DNA of 64,000 nt from Cryptomeria japonica (taxonomy: Eukaryota; Streptophyta; Pinopsida; Cupressales; Cupressaceae), in contig NC_081409.1 of the NCBI RefSeq assembly GCF_030272615.1, forward strand, positions 655,884,468 through 655,948,467, in the 5' to 3' direction. The notes below the pieces were generated by a model. The model saw nothing but the letters and a program-made list of their open reading frames with translations. It was not told the origin of the DNA and made no database searches. Shown here in pieces: positions 1-11,630 of the stretch. A program made the position numbers and the translations under genes. Within the stretch, counting starts at the first letter, position 1, and every line of letters begins with the position of its first letter.

Positions 1-340
1 TTAGCAGTGCACTCTAGGTTGTTGGCCTTCTTGCAAGTGTAGGCCCCTCAATTATAATTCACATACTTACTGCAAAAGTATTATCTGACTGTGGGTAGGC
101 TTCCCACCGTGGTTTTTCCCTTTACCAGGTTTTCCACGTATAAATCTTGGTGTCATGTGGATGGGATTTATTCTCTGATTATTGTTTATAATTAATTGGT
201 TTATCTTCTATTTTGGTGATTGGTTTATCAATTCCGGTATTGATCTTTTGGGTTCCGATATTAAAGTTTAAATTGCTTAAGGTTTTGGTAATCCAGTGAC
301 AACTGATTCACCACCCCCCCTCCCATTCGTCTTCCGATTA
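1..340 (+). repeat. Copia-type LTR 3' end fragment
   Basis: Non-coding. The segment has the layout of the 3' half of the Copia LTRs seen elsewhere in this window: a block reading CCGTGGTTTTTCCCT near 108, a GGTTTTCCACGTA block near 128, and a terminal ATTCACC followed by a C run near 305. The same order occurs in the LTRs ending at 17400 and 23428. No primer-binding site follows, so it is a solo or broken LTR, and its left part lies outside the window. The exact right end (about 335-345) is not resolved. Confidence 0.6.
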
Positions 341-960
341 TTTGAACTGTCTAACATTATTAACTTACTACTGAATTTATGAAACATAAAAGTACAAAGA
401 ACAAAAAATACATGAACAGTAGATTTACATGAAAAACCTAAACAGGGAAAAACCACAGTGAGAATCACACTCACAATATGAACAACTAATTACAATTTTT
501 TAGGCTCAAGGATAAGGAGCTTACTACACTTGATTGAACCTGCAAAGCTAAGTCACACAACCTTAGGGAAAGATACAAGGGACTTGCATTACTAAGACTC
601 GTTAATTTAGGCCAAGATACAAAGAACTACACAAATTGCCATAAAGGAACACACTACCTTGTGATAAGTATAGGGAATAGATGAATTAAAATGAATAAGA
701 TCTCATGATCATGGAATTTTCCTTGAACCACCATGTCAAGCGAGCAATATCATGGAAAATAAATTTGGCATCAACCACTATCTCAACTCATCACAGTGAA
801 GATATCATCATCAAATTTCTTCACAAAGTGACTTTCACACTTTTGTTATACCAAATATACTTGCACATCTATCACATACACTTTACATCAACTTGCATGC
901 ATTGCATACATCAACTCGCACATTTGCAAATCTATATATACAATATTATTTATTGAAACC
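340..960 (-). repeat. Copia-type LTR fragment, opposite orientation
   Basis: On the minus strand this segment contains CTCACTGTGGTTTTTCCCTG and TTAGGTTTTTCATGTAAATC (about 425-465), the same block order as in the LTR to its left but inverted. The part from 500 to 960 has the short phrases (CTTGATTG, ACCTTAGGG, CTACCTTGTG) that recur in minus-strand Copia LTRs here. It lies head-to-head with the fragment at 1-340. No internal coding region is attached. The family assignment rests on motif order only. Confidence 0.45.
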
Positions 961-1480
961 CTCACTTAGGTCAACCATTAGTTTTAAAATTTAATTTTTT
1001 AATTAATTTTAAAATTAGATTATTTTTAAATTAGTTTTTAAATTAGATTATTTTTTAATTAGTTTTTAAATTAGATTTTCCATTAGCTTTTAAAATTAGA
1101 ATTTTAATTGGTTTTTAAATTTAGATTTAGTTTTGTTTTTTTTTAAATAGATTTTAATATAGTTTTGGGTAATTAGATTAGCTTTTACTTTTTGTTAATT
1201 AGATTAGCTCTTTAATTATGTCAATTAGATTAGTTTTTTTAATTTTTGTTAATTATATTAGTTTTGTTAATTAGATCATACTTTAATTTTTATTAATTAG
1301 CTTAAATTAGATTAATTTAACTTAGATTACCTAGCTAACATATTAGATAGGTTTGTTTTCGCTTTTTTTTCCTATTATTTAGGTTAGCTAGCTTGTTTTA
1401 GTCTAGATTTTTTTTTGTTATTAGTTTAAACTTTTTTGTTAGCTATAGGGTTTGTTTTGTTTGTTGAGCTTGTTGCAAAT
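960..1480. repeat. AT-rich degenerate tandem repeat
   Basis: Low-complexity DNA built from variants of TTTTTAAATTAGATTA and TTAATTAGATTAG, repeated many times with length variation. There is no open frame of note and no homology to the LTRs. Confidence 0.7.
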
Positions 1481-2723
1481 CTTGGAGGCCAATCTTTTTT
1501 ATTTTGTCTTGTATTGTAATGCCCACCAAAACACCCTAGATAAATAAAGCTAACTAACAACAAATAGAGATAAATTATGATGTTGCTATATGGGTTCAAC
1601 TATGTAGTTTTTGAGTCAAACTCATTGACCCATGTTTCATGAGTAGTGGTTCACAAGAACCTATCTCTCATGGGAATGAATGGTCCACTTATAACCATCA
1701 TCTAATGCAATACATATAATCATCTTCTCAAATACATTAACATCCATTAACATGATATACACATAACAACATGAAAATTTAAGCATAATCACATGAACTA
1801 CTAACGCAAGCGGAAATAAACACAATACTACATCTATCTTCCCTAGGGCATCTCAATGTCATTACTTACACTACTAACTCAAAACATACTAATTTTCATT
1901 ATCATTTTTCCTTCTCATGCAACATATGCAAGATCACTTCTAATCTATCTATCATGAATGCAAACCTTAACAATGCAATATTAATCAACCCCACTAGATT
2001 CATTTTAAGAACGCCAAATATAAATGTTTCTAATCTCATTTATTCATTTTTCCTAAAATCATAAGTCCATTCCAAAATGATATTAATCACTTTACTAATC
2101 CTCTCTTAACATCATAACATCCACATAATGCTAAATACACAACAATTAATCCAAAACCATTGACTCCATTAATGAACAATCCCAAGATACAATATGATAC
2201 ATCATATGATCTCTTACAATAAACAAAAACCATTCCCTAAGGCATCATTTAACATTACATAGCCATTATCCAATTACATCAAGGAGCATAGCCCTCAAGG
2301 ATATTTTACAAAAAAATTAATCTCATGGTGTTAACAATTACATAAGCCAAATGATCAAATACATCCATTCGCTACAATATCCAACCATAACTGAAGATAC
2401 AAGAACCTGCATCCATGCATGAAGCAACCAAATAAGAACATCCCAATGGAAGAAAGCATCAAACCACCCGACCATGTGGAACCAAAGGAACCACCCTAAT
2501 GCTAAGAGATGACACAAGGTCCCACACACTCTCTAGACCTAGGTTGACACCTAACTACCAAAGAGACTCAACAACTCCAAACCCATTTCAAGAAGCAACA
2601 CATAATCATAAGAGAAATCATAATACAAGGCTCAACACAAAATATAGAAACTCCTAGAGGTGTACCAATATTCAAGGCATAAGGAACAAGGAACAACAAC
2701 ACATGTAAGAGTGGAGTGTCATC

Positions 2724-2825
2724 ACATGCTATCCTCACATAGAATGGAAACCTCACCCTGATAGACATGTCTCTACATGTTATCCTCACAAAGAAGGGCA
2801 TGTAATCTTTGATAGACATGTGGAG
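2724..2825. repeat. Imperfect tandem duplication, two ~51-bp units
   Basis: Each unit starts with ACATG(C/T)TATCCTCACA(T/A)AGAA and ends with a TGATAGACATGT-like phrase. Unit 1 starts at 2724 and unit 2 at 2775. Confidence 0.6.
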
Positions 2826-4117
2826 CCATCTCAACCTATGAGAGAACAAGGGAGTTTGGCTTGCCATCACTATGGCCTTCCTAAACTTATCCTAAAAAAT
2901 CCTCTCTAGGACTAAGTCTTGGGGCTCACTTCCATTTTTATCTTGATTAGATGAATTCCTAATTACCCAACCCATCTAATTAATTATTAATGTTATCACT
3001 TATTTTAAACAAGGAAAACTTTCAATGGGCCCTGGTGGTCTAGACTCTAAGCATCCTTACTAGGAACCTCTCAGTAGTCTATCTCTCATGACCCTAGTCA
3101 TCACATGAAAGCCCACTCCCCCTAACCATGTTCCAAGACCTTAAGGGAATACAAAAACAATAACAAGGAGGCTCAAATACAACATCAATAAAGAATCCAC
3201 ATACCAGATACAATAAATATAGCAATCCAAATGCCAAATACCAACATATAATCAAGAGCCTCAACAATATATCATATAGCCATAGTAGTGCATAAATTTG
3301 TCTCAATCAGTCATACACATATATAAACCCTCAACAACAAGGCTCATCAACTCATTGGAGCTAAACATAAAGATAACCTCTACAGTAAGGCATGTCAACT
3401 TGTTGGAGTAACAAGACATCCTCTATGGCAAGTCTTAATCCTCTTGTAGAAGTCAAAATGCATCAAAATATTCAAATCTAAAACATAATACCATGCTGGA
3501 GAACCCCAAAATATCAAAATAAGCCTTTGATGCAAAATATTGAACAGCGAAAATCATCACAGAAGACTAAAAATATCAAAACATAGTTGACAACACAATC
3601 ACGCATTCACCAAATAGATTAGTGCATTCATTACATGATTTAGCACTTTTGTACGAAAGAACAACGCCTTCATTTCATTTCACAGTGTTTTTGCCTAGAG
3701 CTTGTGACCAACATAATAACACTTTTGACATCTTCTACAATGCATATGGATATTTTAACAGTGCATATATAAATAACTATAGCACATGTAACATAAGTAA
3801 TAACGCCTCTATGGTTATAGCGCTTCTGACACCCAGATTAGAGCATACCTAGGTAGACTCAGAAAATGGACTAGCAAAGTTACGACAAGGAATATTAAAT
3901 CAATGAAATTATCAATGAAGTCGAAATCACAACTAACAAGGATGTCATAACGAATTGAAATTCAATGACCCAACTTAAAACAAAAATGAACTCGATACAT
4001 GAGATCAATCAAAGTTCTTAAATAGAGTCTCTCGACAAAGTTGAACCAATAAACAATTGTAAGAGATCAACAATAGGTTTCTGTCGAACCACACAGGTAA
4101 TAGATTCAACCAAGGAC

Positions 4118-4152
4118 TGATACAATACAATACAATATAATACGATATAACT
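4118..4152. repeat. TACAA/TATAA microsatellite
   Basis: Three perfect ATACA-type pentamers followed by degenerate copies (ATACAATATAATACGATATA). Confidence 0.7.
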
Positions 4153-5989
4153 CTCATCGAGCAACACAGACAAGAAGATCCACAATATAAACAATACTCA
4201 AGAAGCAATGTCGGAAGCCAAGAACCACTATACACAAACAATAGGAAATACACATAATTACATACAAATATTTCCCCCAAGACCATATATAATAGTCATA
4301 ATATTAATCTATTTCAATAGTATTCTCCCAAAATCCCCCGAAAATAATCTTTCCAGCAAACACTGTGCAAATAATCTTTCTGGGAAAATAAGTTACAGAG
4401 ACAAAGATCAACCAACCTAGATAATAGAAGTAATGGCAAAAGAAGCTGATGTTCTCCGTAATCCACAATCCAATCCAAGAGAATCCAAGAAAAAATCCAA
4501 CTCCAAATCTCTAGCCAAGAAATCAAAATGCAAAAGAAACTCCAAAAATGCTAACCCAACAAAATGCATAGGCTGCTGAATAAATAAGAATTGCATTCAA
4601 AACATAGCCAAAATTAAGCTAATACAAATATTCCAAAATATAATATAATCTACCTAACATGCCCGAATATGACATTTAATTTTCCCAAGGTTTTTTAACC
4701 AATAACCATAAAGGGTAGGTAAACTATACAATATTTATTTACCCACATATAGTAACAAGAGATATTATATAATAATATAAAATCAAATGAATAAATAAAC
4801 TAAAGCCCACCAATGAATAAACCAAGGGCAATTAATAAATAAAAAGCCTCAAATTAAAATATAAAGCCATAATAAAATAAAAGCCTTAAATAATTAAACA
4901 ATAAATAAATATCAAATAATTAATTAAACAATAAGTTGATTAAGCCAATTAAATAAATAAATACAAACTATTAAATCCACAAGACAATAATCAAATAATA
5001 ATAAATCACCCAATAATATTTAATCAACCAAACTATATAATAAGTTAAATTAATATTAATAAACTATATTAATCAAGCATTAATTAAATAAATAACCAAA
5101 TACTCACAATGACACAAGATGATCACAAATTGACACTCTAGAATGATGATTCACACCAAGACAACCGACTAACAAGGATGGCAACTTAAACCTAGAGTGT
5201 ATAGAGGGAACTCATGGCATCTCCAACAACTTTCCATTGGGATTGAGACATGCTCAGACCTGTGAAACCAGGTGGAGTCGATGTCTAGTACCTACAATCC
5301 TACAACTACCAATAACCTCCATATGACATACACAATAATATATCATAATTAAACAGACAAGTGATAGAGAATCACAATGCCATATCTTGCTTGCAATGAG
5401 TGATATGACATCATCCCTATCATGAAGACATTAGAAAACAATCACAATCACTTAGTATCAACCCAATCATCATGATCATAAAATAGAGTTAGCATAACCA
5501 CAATATCACCAAAATCTCATGAGCAATATAATCCACCTAAATAACAAGTGCATATAGAGATCATCAAATATAAATCCATCATCATAATAATCAAGGATAG
5601 ATATCATCATCCACATACTTCATCATATATCATATGTCCATGTAAAGTGTCTAGCATCATCATAAGCATCTGAAATATAGATAGAGTCATAATCATAAAT
5701 CAAAACATCATATAAGAGTCTAGATAAGTCTATCCATGCATAAATCAAAAGATAAGTCAAGGAGGGACACGACATGTACATGGCATCTATTCTCGTATGT
5801 CGAAGGTAATATCTTGAAACTACTAATGACATTTGGTGCATGACGTTTGACGAAGACTTGATTTTGAAACCGATTGTATTTTAGTACAGAAAACATTTGT
5901 ATTTGACCATTATAAAGAACATCTATATTTTGTGTTTGGGCACACTTGTGCGTGTGAGCAGTCCCATAGCTAACACTATCTCACAATAA

Positions 5990-6979
5990 GATGGTTAGTG
6001 CATGATTAGTATTCAATAAACACAAAAACCATTTAAATGAGATATCAAGAAAGATTTGAACAAGAACATCATGAAAACAAGACCACATAAATGAAATATA
6101 CTCATGAAGCTCCCATTGCAAGTAGCACTTCCTTGTCCTCCTTGCCTCCATGAACTTTGCTAGCTCCAAAGTTTGACAAATGGAGAGTTGGAGAGAGATG
6201 TGGATTGCTCTCCTTGTGCTCAACAAGGTAAGTGGATGGATTATTGGATTGTTGGATTTGAGTGATGGATTATGAATTTGATAGATTTGAGAGAGGATTT
6301 AGAAGAGGATGAGAGGAGAATAGAGTAGCATGAGGATGCATGAGAAGTGGATCTTCTTTTGTGAGGAGGATTGGCTCCAATTTATAGATTGGAAAAAGGC
6401 CAATGGAGGGCCAAGATTGATTTGATTATGAAGGGTTGAGATTGATTTTAGGTAGAAGGAATGGATCAAGGGTGCCTTGGGAAAATAAACAGGAATATAA
6501 AATTCCTTTGGAAAAAGGGGGGAGAAATTTGAATTTCAAACTTGAGGAATTAAAAATTCCAAAATAAGGATGCATTGAGGGATTCAAAGGAATTTGAATT
6601 TCTTTGAGAGACTCAATGTTGATGTGACATGAGTGGGAATTAAAAATTGGAGAATAATGATAAGCATGATTATGAGATATTCTAGAAGAATTAATTAGGC
6701 TGAGTGGGATTAGGAAAAGTGATTTGTAGGAATCACATGACTAGGTTAATTAATTAGAATTAATTAATTGAGTGGGTTTTAGAGGAAATAATTATTGGAG
6801 GGGACTTTAGAAGAATAGGGGAAATTAATTTATTTGATAAATTAATTATTGGACTATAGTGACAGGATTAATTAAATTAGATTTAATTGATTCTGAAAGG
6901 AATAAGGATAACACAATTAAAGTCAATTAATTATGTTTATAGGCTTAAATTAATTAACTATTAATTTTAGGTGTCTACA
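5990..6979 (-). repeat. 3' LTR of element F (outer boundary approximate)
   Basis: On the minus strand the LTR begins TGTAGACACCTAAAATTAAT at 6979, directly after a polypurine tract (complement at 6980-6996). A TATA-like CTATAAAT lies on the minus strand near 6380 and is followed by CT-rich sequence. This fits a U3 promoter in the orientation of F. The low-coordinate end is not resolved: I see no matching second LTR copy with which to place it. The LTR start resembles that of element D (48732). Confidence 0.5.
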
Positions 6980-8569
6980 GTTTGCCCCTCTTTGATATAG
7001 CGTCGTGAAATGATGTTATATCAAAGAAGATAAAACATAGTGGAAGAAAAGGATAAGGACTAGTAGCATGATGCCCCAGTCATGAGATGAGGAAGAATGA
7101 TAATGAGGAAGGATGACGAGGAAGTAGTGGTATGCCCCCTCGAGAGGACATGCGAGTTTCAAGAGCATGGGTGTACTCTCGAAAGGAATTAGAAGAATAA
7201 GTGATGAAAGGATGAAGATAATGAAAGAGGTAAGTAGGATGAGTTGGAGTGTTGTGAATGAAATGAGACAAAGAAATGATAAATTGATTGGATTTCTTGG
7301 TGAGCAAGTATAGAGAGCAAACCTAGATTTGATATTGCCATGGATAGTCTACACCACTGATTATAAGAACCAGGATGATATGAAGATCTGAGGCATGGAC
7401 TGATGCTTAGTCAAATAGGAATGCCTTGTACACAATCATGCAAGTGTTGATAAACACTAATGCAGGATTGCTAGTTCATACAAGGAAGACCTTCAAACAC
7501 ACCATGCCATGAAAACTATGCCCCATTATACATGAGCCAAGACATACCATGATATAGGATGATCAAGGCAGTCGTGAACAAGTATAGTCCTGGGACACAA
7601 GATGAAAAACAAAGAGAAAAGCTCAAACATGCAAATAACATGTATATGACCAACTAATATCTCTTGCCAAGAGTAGGATATGGATTTGGATAAGTTGTCA
7701 GACTCGGGAAGGAAGTATCTCGATGGGCAGGTAATGGATTGATTGATGGATGTCAAAAGACAAGTTGGATGTGCAAGATCTACAGATAAGAGGATTGTTG
7801 CTTGGATTTGATTAGCATAGTATGGAGGGGTGCTTGGATTAGGTACAAGTCAGTGCAAGCTCAGGTAGATGGGGAAAGCTCAGTTTGATGGATTGGATAG
7901 GATTGGAAGAAGGATAAATGATTAGATAGGATGAAAAGGGGGATGGATGATTGAATAGGATTGGATTGAGGATGGGATTATTGATTGAATTGGAAGAGAT
8001 GGTGAATATGATTGGATAAGATAGGATTGGATTAGAAATTGGATAGGATGGGGTGGATTGGATTAGGTTGGATTTGATTAAATGGAACCAATGACAAGGG
8101 AGAACCAAGGATTGGTAAGAGGATAGGATGGATGAAAGGAGGGAGTTATTGTTTGGATAGGAGATATGTGGATGAAGTGGATGGATATGGATAAGATATG
8201 GAGGAATAAAGGATGGAGAGTAGGGTGATGGAGACCCAAGGACCATGCTACAAAGGAGGTCAATGCCCCACACTAGAGGTAGTAGAATTAAGGATGCAAG
8301 GATGGTGGATAAATATGTATGATGTGGGAGGATAATATGTAAAGGATATGGATGGTAGAGGATTAAGGTGATTAAGGCTTGAATGCTCCAAAGCATGCAT
8401 GCATGATTGTTTTGCCTCTTATATGATCAAGATTAAATATAGGAATGGAGGATTTATTTTGATAGAATGAGGGATATGAGATGGAGGATATGGATAGGAT
8501 AGTCAATATCAAAGATAGGATAGGAGAATGGACTTAGATATGATGTTGATGGATGGGAGGATTATGTGG

Positions 8570-8885
8570 ATGAAGCTTGCCACCAAGTGCAGAGTACAAG
8601 GGGATGAGGGGATTACACATGACGCTTGTTTGCCAAGTTTTCATCATTGTACTTACCCAAGGTGCCACAAGAAGTGGTTTTCACCATTGGATGAAATTAT
8701 TTTTCTTTACTTTTTTCTATTTTGATTTTTGCATTTTTCTTGTTTTTTTCATTTTTTTTATTTTTTTGAATGTTGGAATAGTTTGGATGGAGAAGGATAA
8801 GGATGAGTGGATATGGAAGATAGTGGACATGTGAAGGAGGAAGGGAGGACTCAAGAATCTAGTTCCATAGATGGTATCCCTTAGT
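8570..8885 (-). repeat. Conserved 3' block of the D/F family with purine tract
   Basis: Read on the minus strand, GGTGGCACCTTGGGTAAGTA and ACAAGCGTCATGTGTAATCC match 46715-46780 of element D almost word for word. Next to them lies an A-rich purine tract (T-rich on the plus strand, 8690-8770) and a GATTCTTGAGTCC phrase, again as in D. This is the clearest nucleotide-level link between the two copies. Confidence 0.7.
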
Positions 8886-8984
8886 ATTTCTTTGAACTAG
8901 AGGTATGCTCGTAGATGTTGGTAATAATAATTGGGGAGATGAAATGGATAGGGGATGGAAGATAAGGATTTGGAAAGGATTGGA

Positions 8985-9413
8985 CTAATGGAATGGGGTT
9001 GTGAGAAATGGATGGTGGATAATTGATGGGGTTTTGAAGAATTTGTGGAAGATCAACATTGGTACACACCTTGAAGGGTGTTGGAGTAGTGGAGGAGGGG
9101 ATTTTGGATTATATGTAGATTTTGGGAAATGAGAACCCAAAATAGAGGAAGGGAGTGATGGAGTTGGGATGGTGGATTTTGGGACATAAGGACCCAAAAT
9201 GGATTTTGAAGATGGAGGAGTGTTAGATGGAGGATTGGGAGACTTATGAATGGATGGTGCTTTTGGATTAATAAGTTTGGATGCCAATTTTGATTTTTCT
9301 TTGGGATGCATTGCTTCTTTGGGAATCCACATAGTTTTTTATTTTTTCTTTTGGGGCCTTTGTGGCCTTTTTTATTTTTATTTCTTTCGGATAACATTTT
9401 TCTTTTGAGCATG
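8985..9413 (-). pseudogene. Continuation of the F ORF after frameshifts
   Basis: Beyond the stop at 9414 the same kind of protein continues in other frames. There is a Lys-rich stretch (near 9400-9330), then MWIPKEAMHPKEKSK (9332 onward), then further SILGPYVPKS and SILGSHFPKS units near 9190 and 9130. Element D has the equivalent order on the plus strand: TWVPKALVKEMHSKELQKKE near 46040-46100 and an ILGPHVP unit near 46210. The match supports real decayed coding sequence rather than noise. Confidence 0.45.
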
Positions 9414-10994
9414 TCATTTTGAGGGGACATGTTGATCCTTTGATTTTTGTGGATTTTGAGCTTTATGATTTTTAGATTGGGCATCCAAATTCCTCCCAAT
9501 AGCAACGGGATGGGTGCATAAGGATGAAGGATTGATGGATTTTATGGATGGGATGGTGGAAAGAGAGTTTTGGGAGGCATCCAAGGATGTGTGCCTTTGT
9601 TGATCTTGCTTAAGGATTATTTGAGGTGATGGAGTGGTGGATGGAGAGATGTAAGGGCCCAATATGGATGGAAGAGATGGAGGATTGAGCATCAAAACAT
9701 AGGGGCCCAAAATGGATGGAAGGAATGAAGGGTTTAACTTTGGAACATAGGGTCCCAAAATGGATGCAAAAGATGAGGGATAACGGGATTTTGATTTGTA
9801 TGGAAATTTGTATTTAGGAGGAATAGAGGATGTACCAACATCTTGAGCATTATCTTGAGGGCCCTTATTATTTTGGAAACAAGATGCGAGTCCATTTTGA
9901 GGGGGATGAGATGTGGATGAAAGATTAGGATCTTTAGATGGATTGGGATCATGACATGGAGATGAAGGGGTACTTTGATCTTGACTAGGGAGGGTATCAT
10001 GAGATGGAGTGGGAGGGGTGATTGGATCATGAGATGGAAGAGGATCATGCAATGATAGAGGAATAATATGATCATGAGAGAAAGTGGAGGGGATGGGATC
10101 ATTAGATGGAGTGGAGGGAGATGCATCATGAGATGGAGTAGAGGGAGATGTATCATGAGATGGAGTCGAGGGAGATGTATCATGAGATGGAGAGGTTTCT
10201 ATGCTAGCATGCTTTAGAAAAAGCTTTTGGCATGTTTGGAGTTGTGGGGATTGTGTGATGGAGGAAGGTATGGAAGTTTTGATGTGAGTGGATGGAGAAA
10301 TGGGGGTATCATTAAGCATGGGGGATTGGGATTTGTTTTGAGGTGGAGGTGATTGGGGTGGATGGAGGATTTGAGGAGACTTGGCCACTTTGCTTTGAGG
10401 TGAGGATTTTGTCTCCTTTACTAGCATGTCTTGGATAAGATTATGGATGATGAATTTGGAGGATGTGAACAATATGGATTTTGGAGTATTGGGATTAGAT
10501 GAAAAATTGGGATTGGATGGGGGATTAGGATTAGATGGAGGATTGGGATTGGATGGAGGATTAGGATTGGGATTGGAATTGGGATTGGAATTGCATAGAG
10601 GATTAGGATAATGAATTGGGGAATTAGGATTAATGATTGGAGGACTATGGAGTAAAGGATTTGGATGGGGAGTAGAGGTAATAAATGCATTGTAGAAGGA
10701 TGGGGATTGGGATGTAGATGGGGGGGGAGATGGAGGTATACATATTGGATTAGAAGAGTATGTGAATGGGGGATAATATGGAGATATGGATGTGGAATAA
10801 GATGGATTTCCCTTGTCGGAGGTAGAAGAAGGATAAGAGATATGGTATAGATTGGGAATGGGTGTAATGTGTTGAGGTGGGATGGATGAAGGTATGATGG
10901 GAGAGTGGGAGATTATGGGATTAACTTGATAGGCAGGTTCATGGATTTCCAAGAGTATCTTCTCATACCAAGCTTTAAAATTTTGGGTAGTCAT
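9414..10994 (-). CDS. Element F ORF, Pro/Ser/Asn-rich repetitive protein (526 codons)
   Basis: The 526-codon frame starts MTTQNFKAWYEKILLEIHEP. It is the longest open frame of the F element and matches no enzyme family. Visible parts are a Tyr/Pro/Ser-rich stretch (residues 30-125), an NPNPPS repeat (about 137-168), a HDTSPSTPS repeat (about 270-300) running into HDP/HDT variants to about 350, and three ILGPY units at 412, 428 and 444. The end is Lys-rich. The same words (SQNGL, LP.QDQS, SILGPY) occur in the broken ORF of D, so the frame is shared between two copies and is unlikely to be a chance frame in GGATT-rich DNA. A gag-like or structural role is possible but unproven. Downstream, the frame shifts and continues as weaker ILGPY-containing sequence to about 8985. 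Confidence 0.5.
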   Translation of the reverse strand: MTTQNFKAWYEKILLEIHEPAYQVNPIISHSPIIPSSIPPQHITPIPNLYHISYPSSTSDKGNPSYSTSISPYYPPFTYSSNPICIPPSPPPSTSQSPSFYNAFITSTPHPNPLLHSPPIINPNSPIHYPNPLCNSNPNSNPNPNPPSNPNPPSNPNPPSNPNFSSNPNTPKSILFTSSKFIIHNLIQDMLVKETKSSPQSKVAKSPQILHPPQSPPPQNKSQSPMLNDTPISPSTHIKTSIPSSITQSPQLQTCQKLFLKHASIETSPSHDTSPSTPSHDTSPSTPSHDASPSTPSNDPIPSTFSHDHIIPLSLHDPLPSHDPITPPTPSHDTLPSQDQSTPSSPCHDPNPSKDPNLSSTSHPPQNGLASCFQNNKGPQDNAQDVGTSSIPPKYKFPYKSKSRYPSSFASILGPYVPKLNPSFLPSILGPYVLMLNPPSLPSILGPYISPSTTPSPQIILKQDQQRHTSLDASQNSLSTIPSIKSINPSSLCTHPVAIGRNLDAQSKNHKAQNPQKSKDQHVPSK

Positions 10995-11095
10995 GTTGAG
11001 AGTGAAGGATTAGATTGGAATTGGGAAAGATTATGAAGATGATGTTAAATGAAGATGAGGATTTGGATTTGGCTTGGAATGATGATGGATTAGAT

Positions 11096-11450
11096 TTTAT
11101 TAGGTTTGGATTGGATTGGATTGGATTGGATTGGATTTGGATTGGAATTGGTTTAATTGGATTGGTCCTTGGATTAGGACTTGATTTGATTGGATTAGTT
11201 GATTGATTGAATGGATTGGATTGAGTTGGTTTTGATTTGATTTGATTGGATTTGATTGGATTGAATTGAATTTGGTTGGATTAGGTTGGATTTGATTGGA
11301 TTTGGTTGGATTGGATTGGATTGGATTAGTCCTTGGATTAGGACTTGATTGGATTTGGATTAGATTTGGATTTGGATTTGGATTTGGATTGGAATTTGGA
11401 TTTGGATTTGGATTTGGATTGGAATTTTGGAGATTTGATTGGATTAGAGG
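11096..11450. repeat. Degenerate (GGATT)n / (GGATTT)n array
   Basis: Runs of GGATT and GGATTT with occasional GGAATT, GTTGG and ATTAGTCCTTGGATTAGGAC interruptions. The phrase TCCTTGGATTAGGACTTGATT occurs twice (about 11165 and 11330), so a longer unit of about 160 bp was duplicated over the pentamer background. Similar words occur at 7890-8100 and 10480-10620. Confidence 0.75.
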
Positions 11451-11630
11451 AAGAATGAATATTAGTTGAGGAAGGATGATTGTTTGAATGGATGAAAGTG
11501 GATTGGGAATTGGAGAATTTCTTGGATAGATAGAAATGGATGATGACAAGATGGGGTTTGGAAAGAGGGATGATTGATTGGTTGTGGGGGGTGGACTTGG
11601 CAAGAGATGTCAAGTAAAGAAAACACAATG

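Larger units (their letters stand above)
1481..5980. other. AT-rich intergenic DNA, no gene seen
   Basis: About 4.5 kb without a recognisable gene. Short frames on the minus strand are rich in Leu/Tyr/Cys and match no family I know. The stretch holds a 51-bp tandem duplication near 2724, a TACAA-type microsatellite near 4120 and a very AT-rich part (4640-5100) made of AATAAATAAA-like words. The style (CCTCAAGG, CATAAGCC, ACCTAGG phrases) suggests decayed LTR retrotransposon DNA, but I could not place termini or a coding domain. Confidence 0.4.
6980..11630 (-). mobile_element. Element F: reverse-transcriptase-less LTR element, internal region
   Basis: Read on the minus strand, this region holds (GGATT)n-like DNA (11.45-11.1 kb), a long Pro/Ser/Asn-rich ORF (10994-8985, with shifts), a purine-rich block and a polypurine tract joined to the LTR at 6979. 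It is a paralogue of element D. Segments aligning between the two include the repeated ILGPY block, the run SILGPYVP, the block at 8570-8880 (matching 46500-46800 of D inverted) and the phrase CTCTCGAGGGGGCAT near 7115 (D: near 48605). No protease, RT, RNase H or integrase motif is present, so it is non-autonomous. No 5' LTR was found. Confidence 0.65.

Noticed and set aside
277-474. Minus-strand 65-codon frame at the left edge
   Set aside because: It spans the junction of two oppositely oriented LTR fragments and encodes nothing recognisable.
7839-8396. Minus-strand 185-codon Ile/Pro/Ser/His-rich frame
   Set aside because: It lies in GGATT/GGATA-rich DNA that opens several frames by composition, and no words are shared with element D at the matching place.
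11096-11450. Interstitial telomere repeat
   Set aside because: The plant telomere unit is TTTAGGG. The array is GGATT/GGATTT and contains no TTTAGGG runs.
11100-11603. Minus-strand 167-codon Asn/Pro/Ser/Gln-rich frame
   Set aside because: It is a direct translation of the (GGATT)n array, and all nearby frames are open for the same reason.
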